A stretch of DNA of 10,417 bases from JAOUFP01 sp947085825 (GTDB lineage: Bacteria > Nitrospirota > Thermodesulfovibrionia > Thermodesulfovibrionales > UBA6898), in contig CAMTXX010000040.1 in assembly GCA_947085825.1 (NCBI GenBank), forward strand, positions 1 to 10,417. Reading direction: 5' to 3'. A program made the position numbers and the translations under genes. Below are positions 4,117-10,417 of this stretch, one piece after another; positions within the stretch are counted from its first letter, which is position 1; the number at the start of each line of letters is the position of its first letter. Below the pieces are notes generated by a model. The model did no database searches and had not been told where the DNA came from. It saw nothing but the letters and a program-made list of their open reading frames with translations.

Positions 4117-6537
4117 ATGCCAAAACCACTTGCTGTAGAAGATCTGTATAAGTGTTGCGACCAGAGCATATTTAAATTTAATACTACTGATGAACTGCCG
4201 GAGGCTGTCGAAATAATAGGGCAGGCCAGAGCGCTGCGGTCAATTGATTTCGGTCTGAATCTGACGGACGGCAAGGGGTTTAATATCTTTATCCTTGGCG
4301 AGAACGGCACAGGGAAATTGACAACGATAAAATCGCTCCTTGCGCAAAAAGCTGCGGCAGAACCCGTTCCGCCTGACTGGTGCTATGTTTATAACTTCAA
4401 GGACCCTGATGTCCCTCTTGCTATAGCATTGCCTCCAGGCTCTGCCATGGTTTTTCATAAAGATATGGAGGAGCTGATACGGATTCTGAAGGTGGAAATC
4501 TCCAGGGTATTCGAATCAAAGGAGTATGAAAAACAGAAAAGCAAAATACTTGAAGAGTTCCAGAAGAAGCAGAAGGACCTCTTTGCCGGTCTGGAGGAAG
4601 AGGCCCATGAAAAGGGGTTTTCCCTGAGAAAATCAGTAAGCGGACTCATGATAGTGCCTGTGAAAAAGAGCGGAGAACCGCTCACTGAAGAGGAGTATGA
4701 GTCTCTGGAAGCGGGGATCAGGGAGAAGGTGGATGAGATAGGAAGGCTTCTCCAGGAAAAGCTCAATGATATAGTGCGGGAAGTGAGAGAGGCGGAAAAG
4801 AACGTAAAGGATATGCTTTCGAAGCTTGAAAAAGACGTTGTCCTTTCGGCTGTCGGACACTATATGGAGGATTTAAAAAATAAATATCAGGAGAACGAAA
4901 AGATAGGCTCGTATCTTTCAGATGTCACGGAAGATATCCTCGGACATATAGAGGATTTCAAGGTGCAGGACGAACAGACTCCGCCGCTTCCCTTTATGAA
5001 GCTTCAAAAACCGGAACCTACTTTTACCAGATATATAGTAAACGTACTCGTCAACAATCAGGACGCCACAGGAGCTCCGTGTATTTACGAGAGCAACCCT
5101 ACTTTTTTCAATCTGATGGGCAGACTGGAATATAAATTCCAGTACGGGGTGGCAACGACCGATTTTTCGATGATAAAGGGAGGTTCTATCCATAAGGCCA
5201 ACGGTGGTTATCTCGTCATTAACGTGCTGGACCTTTTACGGAATATGTTCTCCTATGATGCGTTGAAGCGTGCGATACGCAACAAGGAGATAAAATTAGA
5301 GGATATATGGGAGCAGTACAGGCTGATCTCAACCTCCACGTTAAGACCCGAGGCTATACCGCTTAATGTGAAGGTCATACTCATGGGGGTCCCGTATCTC
5401 TATTATCTCTTATATAACCTGGATGAGGAATACCGGGAGCTTTTCAAGGTGAAGGCTGACTTTGACAATCGTATGGAATGTAATGAAGAGACAATACAGA
5501 AATACGCCGCCTTTGTGGGCCATTGCTGTAAACAGGAAAACCTGATGCCCTTTGACAGAAGCGGTGTTGCCAGGATCGTAGAATACGGCTCAAGGCTCGC
5601 AGGCCACCAGAAAAAGTTGTCTTCCAAGTTCAGCGATATAGCCGATGTCATAAGGGAATCCAACTACTGGGCCGGAAAGGCGGCCGGCAGTATCGTAAAA
5701 GCGGAGCATGTGGAAACAGCAATTACTGAAAAAATATACAGGACGAACAGGATAGAGGAAAGACTGCAGGAGATGATCCTTGAAGGCACCCTGATTATCG
5801 CTTCTGAAGGAGCAAAGACAGGTCAGGTCAACGGCCTTGCGGTGCTGGACATGGGTGACTACAGTTTTGGAAAGCCTTCCAGGATCACGGCCAAGACTTA
5901 TGCAGGAAAAACAGGCGTTATTAACATAGAACGTGAAACAAAGATGAGCGGAAAGATCCATGAAAAGGCGATTCTCATCATTACCCATTTCATCGGCAGC
6001 ACCTATGCGAAGAAAAAATCCATAAGCTTTACTGCATCCATTACGTTTGAGCAATTATATGATATGGTTGAAGGTGATAGCGCGTCCTGTGCAGAGCTTT
6101 ACGTTATATTGAGCAGTCTTTCCGGAGTTCCCCTGAAGCAGAATATTGCCATTACGGGCTCTATGGACCAGAACGGTGATGTCCAGCCGATAGGCGGGGT
6201 AAATGAAAAAATCGAGGGGTTTTTTGATCTCTGTAAAATGCGGGGATTGGACGGAACACAGGGGGTCATTATACCGGGAAAGAATATCCATAACCTTATG
6301 CTGAAAAAAGAGGTTGTGGACGCAGTCAGGGCCGGCAGGTTCAGCATATACCCGATAGACAGAGTCGAGGAGGGACTGGAGATATTCACGGACATGCCTG
6401 CAGGTGAGATGAAGGAAGACGGCACATTCCCTGAGGGGACTATAAATTATCTTGTCATGAAGAGACTTGAGGAGATAACCAGGTCATTCAAGGACAAGAA
6501 AGATAAAGACAAAGAAGAAGAAGAAAATAATAAATGA
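4117..6537 (+). CDS. Lon-family ATP-dependent protease (AAA_32 / S16 type)
   Basis: 806 residues. It belongs to the LonB-like group related to E. coli YcbZ, cytoplasmic proteases that lack the usual Lon N-domain. Order: a P-loop region near 35-80; a long charged helical insert (about 115-285, coiled-coil-like); the second half of the ATPase region with HKANGGYLVINVLDLL (359-374), a family hallmark; a lid helix bundle (450-545); and the S16 protease domain (about 555-765). The catalytic dyad is present: S655 in EGDSAS and K698 in GGVNEK. The P-loop reads GENGTGKLTT (61-70), with Leu where Ser or Thr normally follows the Lys, so ATP hydrolysis may be weak; this family is often degenerate here. 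The tail (791-806) is a run of Lys, Asp and Glu. AGGGAG lies 8 bases before the ATG. The stop overlaps the next start. Substrates are unknown. Confidence 0.9.
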   Translation: MPKPLAVEDLYKCCDQSIFKFNTTDELPEAVEIIGQARALRSIDFGLNLTDGKGFNIFILGENGTGKLTTIKSLLAQKAAAEPVPPDWCYVYNFKDPDVPLAIALPPGSAMVFHKDMEELIRILKVEISRVFESKEYEKQKSKILEEFQKKQKDLFAGLEEEAHEKGFSLRKSVSGLMIVPVKKSGEPLTEEEYESLEAGIREKVDEIGRLLQEKLNDIVREVREAEKNVKDMLSKLEKDVVLSAVGHYMEDLKNKYQENEKIGSYLSDVTEDILGHIEDFKVQDEQTPPLPFMKLQKPEPTFTRYIVNVLVNNQDATGAPCIYESNPTFFNLMGRLEYKFQYGVATTDFSMIKGGSIHKANGGYLVINVLDLLRNMFSYDALKRAIRNKEIKLEDIWEQYRLISTSTLRPEAIPLNVKVILMGVPYLYYLLYNLDEEYRELFKVKADFDNRMECNEETIQKYAAFVGHCCKQENLMPFDRSGVARIVEYGSRLAGHQKKLSSKFSDIADVIRESNYWAGKAAGSIVKAEHVETAITEKIYRTNRIEERLQEMILEGTLIIASEGAKTGQVNGLAVLDMGDYSFGKPSRITAKTYAGKTGVINIERETKMSGKIHEKAILIITHFIGSTYAKKKSISFTASITFEQLYDMVEGDSASCAELYVILSSLSGVPLKQNIAITGSMDQNGDVQPIGGVNEKIEGFFDLCKMRGLDGTQGVIIPGKNIHNLMLKKEVVDAVRAGRFSIYPIDRVEEGLEIFTDMPAGEMKEDGTFPEGTINYLVMKRLEEITRSFKDKKDKDKEEEENNK

Positions 6538-7427
6538 AGCGCGGTCTTCATTTTGTTTCTTTTGTCCTGATCGTGTTGTTTGCATTGCCTTTTGCCTTAA
6601 TCCCCTTTGCCATTTCACTGAAAATCGGTGAGATGATGGGATTGCTGCTTTTCTATTTCTGGAAAAGCAGGCGGTCAATCGCAATAGAGAACCTTTGTGG
6701 AGCTGTTTCACGAGGCGCTATAATTATCGACTCCACTCCTGAAGCAGTCATAAAGCAGAACTTCAAAAATATGGGGAAATCTTTTGTCGAGATCGTAAAG
6801 ATATATTACGGATTGGGCAGAGAAATAATCGAAGATGTTGAGATACGGGGGGAGGAAAACTTCAGGAAAGCGCATGCCAGAGGCGCCGGCGTGATTTTTA
6901 TCACAGGGCATTGCGGCAACTGGGAGTTGAACCCCATAGTGTTGTCCATGAAACTGACGAAATTAAATGGTGTTGCAAGGCCTCAGAACAATCCTTACCT
7001 CAACAGGCTTATCGAGAGGACAAGGGAAAAGTACGGCAACAGCATAATATACAAAAAAGGCGCGCTTAAGAAAATCCTCCGTGCCCTGAAAAGAAATGAA
7101 ACAGTAGGAATATTAATGGACCAGAGTGTTATCAGCTCTGAAGGAGTAGCCGCGGATTTTCTGGGGAAAAAAGACTATATCATAAAAACCCCTGCAATCA
7201 TTGCAAGGAAAACAGGCTCGCCTGTGCTTCCTGCCTTTATCAGAAGGGTCAATGGCGGACACATGATTGAAATAGGAGAAGAGATAGAGCTTGATACAGC
7301 AGAGGAATATGAACAGGCTGTTTATAACGATACAGTGCGGTTTTCGGGCCATATTGAAGAATATATTAAAAAAAATCCGGCCGAATGGCTTTGGATACAC
7401 CGAAGATGGAAAAGAATAAAAGAGTGA
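6534..7427 (+). CDS. LpxL/LpxM-like lysophospholipid acyltransferase
   Basis: 297 residues, the usual length of the LpxL/HtrB family that adds secondary acyl chains to lipid A precursors at the cytoplasmic face of the inner membrane. An N-terminal hydrophobic anchor spans about 7-44. The catalytic H-x4-E motif is H126-CGNW-E131 inside ITGHCGNWEL. Other family marks are GILMDQ (192-197), the TPAIIARKTGSPVLP block (219-233) and the closing WLWIHRRWK (285-293). The ATG overlaps the stop of the upstream protease gene (ATGA) with no good ribosome site, which implies coupled translation. Together with pssA it gives the operon an envelope-lipid theme. Which acyl position it modifies cannot be told; a non-lipid A acyltransferase is possible. 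Confidence 0.88.
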   Translation: MKRGLHFVSFVLIVLFALPFALIPFAISLKIGEMMGLLLFYFWKSRRSIAIENLCGAVSRGAIIIDSTPEAVIKQNFKNMGKSFVEIVKIYYGLGREIIEDVEIRGEENFRKAHARGAGVIFITGHCGNWELNPIVLSMKLTKLNGVARPQNNPYLNRLIERTREKYGNSIIYKKGALKKILRALKRNETVGILMDQSVISSEGVAADFLGKKDYIIKTPAIIARKTGSPVLPAFIRRVNGGHMIEIGEEIELDTAEEYEQAVYNDTVRFSGHIEEYIKKNPAEWLWIHRRWKRIKE

Positions 7428-7440
7428 ACCAGGAGGTTGC

Positions 7441-7806
7441 ATGAAAAAGAAAGAAGTACTTGATATAACTGCCGGGATGATGAAGAAAATGGTCTCATTT
7501 GAAAAAGTCGAGGCTGTAACGCAGAGGAGCGCCCTGAGGGGGCTGGAAAACGGCACAAAGCTGATGATAGAGGAAAAAGAGAGGGTCAATAAACTGATAA
7601 AGGGTATCCTGGCCTCTCTGGATTACCGGAAGATACTGGATAAGGTTACAGAAGAAACTTTTGACGCCTTTGTCTTCAGGTATTTCAAAAACGTTAAGTA
7701 TCTGTCGGATCTTGAATCCGATGATATAGAACTGCCGGATATGGTGCCGGAAAACTCGTTTTCAGTTTGGGCTGCTGTGATGCTTATAGACGTAGATTGT
7801 CTATAG
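7441..7806 (+). CDS. Unrecognised 121-residue helical protein
   Basis: I do not recognise this protein. The frame is supported by AGGAGG four bases before the ATG, a 13-base gap from the acyltransferase gene, and codon use like its neighbours. It has no signal peptide or membrane segment. Residues 1-70 are charged and probably helical (KKMVSFEKVEAVTQRSALRGLENG, split here as two helices), and 60-95 are rich in Asp, Phe and Tyr. The last dozen residues (SFSVWAAVMLIDVDCL in part) turn hydrophobic and end abruptly with a Cys at 120, which could mean a late frameshift or truncation, though nothing proves it. It is the last gene of the plus-strand operon and ends 7 bp from a convergent gene with no terminator. 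Confidence 0.65.
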   Translation: MKKKEVLDITAGMMKKMVSFEKVEAVTQRSALRGLENGTKLMIEEKERVNKLIKGILASLDYRKILDKVTEETFDAFVFRYFKNVKYLSDLESDDIELPDMVPENSFSVWAAVMLIDVDCL

Positions 7807-7813
7807 CGGGCTG

Positions 7814-8800
7814 TCAGCGCTTGGCGCGGAAGCATCTGATATCGGCTGCCTCAGGATTCCCGTAGTGATAAAAACCATGAGCAGGGCATCCCCCTGTGCA
7901 TGATGCATGATTCTTGCAGGTAGAAATTTCGCAATTGTTTTTTTGATGTCTTCTGAACAAGCCGAGTTTTGGATTTGACCAGATGTCTGAAAAACGGTCT
8001 CTGAAGATATTGCCGATTTCAAAGTCTTTGATGCCATGAAACAGGTTGCAGGGGAAAACAGCGCCGTTGGGCATGATGGAAAGTTTTTTCACCCCTCCGG
8101 CACAGCGTACTCCATGCGGCAGGGAATTTCTGTCAAAGCAGGAGGCGTTGACGCGGTGGATCTCAATATCAGGATTATCCATTTTGATTTTTCGATAAAA
8201 ATCAAGAAAGGCATTATAATCAATGGCATTTTTTATCACGCTGTCTTTTTTGCTTAATATGTCCATGTGGATGATATAGTAACGCTTTACTCCAATCCTC
8301 CTGATAAGATTTACAATATTTTGAATATCGCCTGCAGTGTCCTGACTGAGGACGGTTTTGACTATGGGATTTAGTGAGAATTCGACCAGTTTTGTAATGC
8401 TTTCAAGTGCGGCTACAAAATTATTTGAACCGGTCAGACGATTATGTTTTTCAGGGGCGCTTCCTTCCAGAGAAATGCCTATATTGAAATGTTCAGGAGA
8501 GATTCCACTGAGATGCTCAAGCATCGCGGGCAGGCTCCCGTTGGTGCTGATGTTAAACGACACGCCTTTGGCTAAGCCTCTCTCAACAAAGTCGGTGATC
8601 CAGGGAATAAGAAAAGGCTCTCCCCCCATAATGTCTATATTATTGATTCCGTTGTCAGCGAGGATATCCAATAGTAACAGAGCATTTTTATAGGTGAGGT
8701 CAGTAGTGTGGCTGCTTTCAGGGTTAAAACAGAAAGAACATCTCTGATTGCATTTTGTGGTCGGATAAAGCTGTATATATAAAGGGGAGGGGAACTCCAT
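7814..8800 (-). CDS. Radical SAM / SPASM domain protein
   Basis: 328 residues. The radical SAM [4Fe-4S] site is C17-x3-C21-x2-C24 (TTKCNQRCSFCF), followed by the SAM-contacting GGEP (59-62) and an STNGSL strand (85-90). The C-terminal SPASM-type region has cysteines C221, C233, C251, C290, C295, C301, C305 and C323, with the order CN(251), Cx4Cx5Cx3C (290-305) and a final C323, enough for one or two auxiliary clusters. SPASM enzymes often modify ribosomal peptides or activate other enzymes, but no precursor peptide gene is evident here, so the substrate is unknown. ATG 8800 is the first possible start after an in-frame stop; it has no clear Shine-Dalgarno. It lies 68 bp downstream of the flavodiiron gene on the same strand, probably co-transcribed. 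Confidence 0.88.
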   Translation of the reverse strand: MEFPSPLYIQLYPTTKCNQRCSFCFNPESSHTTDLTYKNALLLLDILADNGINNIDIMGGEPFLIPWITDFVERGLAKGVSFNISTNGSLPAMLEHLSGISPEHFNIGISLEGSAPEKHNRLTGSNNFVAALESITKLVEFSLNPIVKTVLSQDTAGDIQNIVNLIRRIGVKRYYIIHMDILSKKDSVIKNAIDYNAFLDFYRKIKMDNPDIEIHRVNASCFDRNSLPHGVRCAGGVKKLSIMPNGAVFPCNLFHGIKDFEIGNIFRDRFSDIWSNPKLGLFRRHQKNNCEISTCKNHASCTGGCPAHGFYHYGNPEAADIRCFRAKR

Positions 8801-8868
8801 GGTATCAGAGTCCCAGCTTTCTTCCTGCCGCAGATGTTTTTTTCAAAATGATTGCGTATTTTTTGTGG

Positions 8869-10086
8869 TTAATCAAATTTGGTGTGGTATTCTTTCACCT
8901 TTTTGGCGAATTCTCTGGCGAAAGTATAACACTGGTTCTCATCGTCAGGTGATGGTTTGTATAATACCTGAACGCCGGGTTCAACGACTTCAAGTCCCAT
9001 TTTCTTAAATTCCTCATATGCGCCTTTTACGGCTCCTCCTCCCCAGCCGTAGCTGCCAAAGGCGCCGGTGATTCTGTTTTGAGGCCGCAAGCCTCCGAGA
9101 TGTGACATGAACTCGGCGACAGAGGGGAACATGATATTATTTAATGTCGGTGTGCCGATAAGGCAGCCTCTGGATTTCCAGAACTCCTTGATCGCCGCGC
9201 TCATGGGTGTTGCCCTGAGCTTTATTACTTTGCAGTCAACGCCCTCGTCTTTAATGCCCTGCATGAGCGGTATTGTCATGCGTTCAGTGCTGTGCCACAT
9301 GGTGTCATAGATTATCGCAACACGCAGTGCGGCCCTTCCATTTGCCATATCAAGATAGTCCTGCATCACCTTTTGCGGCGAACTCCTCCAAATAATCCCG
9401 TGGTCAGGGGCTATCATATCGATTTCCAGTCCGAGCTTCTGGATATCGGCTATTTTATTTTTAATGAGCTTGCCGAAGGGCATGAGGATGTTTGCATAGT
9501 AATCGATAACGGCATCTTCCAGTTCCGCATGTGATGCGCATTCGACGAATTCATCATCGAAACGCGCTGTAGTCGCAATATGCTGTCCGAAGGCGTCCTG
9601 GGAAATAAGAAGCTTTGCCTCTTTGATATACGTAACCATGGAATCAGGCCAGTGGAGCATAGGGGTCTCAAGGAAAAGAAGCGTGTATTTTCCGGTAGTG
9701 AGCGAATGGCCTGTTTTTACGATAGTGAATTTCCACTTTGACGTATCGAAAGACCTGTCAAGCCCCTTCTTTCCCTTCCCGGTGATATATATCATAGCCT
9801 CAGGGGCCAGTTCCATTATCTTGTCGACGCTGCTGGCGTGGTCAGGCTCGATGTGGTTTATCACCAGATTTTTTATCTTCGCCGGATCAACGATGCTGCG
9901 GATATTATCAACCGTAACTCCTGAAAAATCGTGCTTTACGGTATCGACGAGTGTGATCTGCTCGTCCATGATCAGGTAATTGTTGTACGTTGTTCCATTC
10001 TGTGTAACATAACCGTGAAAATCTCTTACGCCCCAGTCTATTGCTCCGACCCAATAAATATCAGGTTTAATTTCTACTGTTTTCAT
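8869..10086 (-). CDS. fprA: A-type flavodiiron protein (FprA family)
   Basis: Cytoplasmic enzyme that reduces O2 to water or NO to N2O, protecting anaerobes; electrons usually come from rubredoxin or a similar carrier. 405 residues, the normal length for a class A protein without fused rubredoxin. The metallo-beta-lactamase-like domain (1-250) holds all diiron ligands: H78-x-E80-x-D82-H83, H145, D164 and H229. The flavodoxin domain (about 254-400) begins VAIIYDTMWHSTERM, the FMN phosphate loop, and has FGSYGWGGGAV near 340-355. AAGGAGG lies five bases before the ATG. No promoter could be assigned with confidence. The O2 versus NO preference cannot be read from sequence, and no rubredoxin gene is in the window. 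Confidence 0.93.
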   Translation of the reverse strand: MKTVEIKPDIYWVGAIDWGVRDFHGYVTQNGTTYNNYLIMDEQITLVDTVKHDFSGVTVDNIRSIVDPAKIKNLVINHIEPDHASSVDKIMELAPEAMIYITGKGKKGLDRSFDTSKWKFTIVKTGHSLTTGKYTLLFLETPMLHWPDSMVTYIKEAKLLISQDAFGQHIATTARFDDEFVECASHAELEDAVIDYYANILMPFGKLIKNKIADIQKLGLEIDMIAPDHGIIWRSSPQKVMQDYLDMANGRAALRVAIIYDTMWHSTERMTIPLMQGIKDEGVDCKVIKLRATPMSAAIKEFWKSRGCLIGTPTLNNIMFPSVAEFMSHLGGLRPQNRITGAFGSYGWGGGAVKGAYEEFKKMGLEVVEPGVQVLYKPSPDDENQCYTFAREFAKKVKEYHTKFD

Positions 10087-10123
10087 GAATGCCTCCTTGG
10101 GAATGATGTTGTATTGTCAAAAA

Positions 10124-10207
10124 TTAACCACAGAGAACACAGAGATATTTTTAATTAACAACAGCTTAACTGCCTTAAAGCCTTCTCCCTCTGTGACCTC
10201 TTGTCCT
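10124..10207. repeat. CACAGAG-type imperfect inverted repeat
   Basis: The left arm TTAACCACAGAGAACACAGAGA (given as 10124-10145) pairs imperfectly with CCTCTGTGACCTCTTGTCC near 10189-10207. A further GTTCACAGAGTT occurs at 10248-10259. It resembles the 4011-4027 arm and a common dispersed bacterial repeat. It lies upstream of the flavodiiron gene, where the promoter should be. Confidence 0.5.
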
Positions 10208-10267
10208 GTCTCCTATTCTTTATCCTTTCTCCTGAAGCTTCTTTAGAGTTCACAGAGTTGACGGCCT

Positions 10268-10417
10268 CGTAAAAAGTCGACATTCCGGCCTGTCCGGAAT
10301 CATCTGTTTTTGTAACGCATTGAAAAAGAAAGATTCCGGACAAGCCAATCCCGAAAGCTTTCGGGAGACGGAGCCGCCGGAATGACCACCTAAGGGTGTT
10401 TCTGGACTTTTTACGAA
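10268..10417. mobile_element. MITE-like element with nested inverted repeats
   Basis: The outer terminal repeats TCGTAAAAAGTC (10268-10279) and GACTTTTTACGA (10405-10416) are perfect over 12 bp. An inner pair CATTCCGGC (10281-10289) and GCCGGAATG (10376-10384) is perfect over 9 bp. Inside are the hairpin ATTCCGG-cctgt-CCGGAAT (10282-10300), a third ATTCCGG copy (10333-10339), and an 18-bp perfect palindrome (10349-10366). There is no coding capacity, so it would need a transposase in trans. The window edge comes one base after the right repeat, so target duplications cannot be checked. Confidence 0.65.
10349..10366. repeat. Perfect 18-bp palindrome
   Basis: TCCCGAAAGCTTTCGGGA equals its own reverse complement. 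It lies inside the MITE-like element and could fold as a cruciform or be part of the element's repeat structure. Confidence 0.7.

Larger units (their letters stand above)
10087..10417. other. Gene-free region upstream of fprA
   Basis: 331 bases with no credible gene. They hold the flavodiiron ribosome site (10092-10098), the CACAGAG-type repeat and the MITE-like element. A TTGACA on the minus strand (10120-10115) is not followed by a -10 at usable distance, so it is not called as a promoter. Confidence 0.7.

Noticed and set aside
7814..8800. Peptide-modifying (RiPP) biosynthetic locus
   Set aside because: No short precursor-like frame with a ribosome site was found next to the radical SAM gene, so a RiPP call is not supported.
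10115..10120. TTGACA before fprA as a -35 element
   Set aside because: The position of a matching -10 would fall on the ribosome site and shows no -10-like hexamer.
10155..10343. 62-codon minus-strand frame upstream of fprA
   Set aside because: It lies across the CACAGAG repeat and the MITE-like element, and its peptide has no recognisable domain.

Overview
The window looks like a chromosomal segment of a Gram-negative, iron- and redox-aware anaerobe or microaerobe. Nitrospirota (or a neighbouring Desulfobacterota-like lineage) fits best. The clues are moderate GC, a lipid A type acyltransferase, a periplasmic c-type cytochrome, an A-type flavodiiron protein, a pssA-leuA gene pair, and several dispersed palindromic repeat types that I associate with such genomes. 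The lineage call is inference from gene content, not from a marker gene.

Left arm (about 1-1640, all minus strand): an iron-response cluster. A Fur repressor (1144-1575) lies upstream of a small secreted monohaem cytochrome (552-1016) and a DUF2325 protein with a CxxC-x4-CxxC cluster (starts at 471 and runs off the left edge). A 7-1-7 Fur-box match sits before each transcription unit (491-505, 1111-1125, 1595-1609). The fur box lies immediately downstream of the -10 element of a near-consensus promoter. A strong hairpin terminator (519-548) separates the cytochrome from the DUF2325 gene. The end of the DUF2325 reading frame runs through two or three dispersed repeats, so its C-terminus appears to have been rewritten by repeat insertion.

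Middle (about 1640-7806, plus strand): a biosynthetic and envelope operon. It runs pssA (phosphatidylserine synthase), leuA (2-isopropylmalate synthase, ATGA overlap), a 131-bp gap holding an inverted repeat, a Lon-family protease with an AAA_32-type ATPase region, a lysophospholipid/lipid A acyltransferase (ATGA overlap), and an unrecognised 121-residue helical protein. Two candidate promoters precede pssA; the nearer would give a leaderless mRNA.

Right arm (about 7814-10417, minus strand): an A-type flavodiiron protein (O2 or NO reduction) followed 68 bp later by a radical SAM/SPASM protein. The latter ends 7 bp from the convergent 121-residue gene with no terminator between them. The last 331 bp carry no gene. 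They hold a CACAGAG-type repeat and a MITE-like element with nested inverted repeats, which the window edge cuts close to its outer end.

The best candidate for something undescribed is the Fur / cytochrome c / Cys-cluster DUF2325 cluster with its three shared operators. No CRISPR array, tRNA, rRNA, phage gene or complete insertion sequence was seen.
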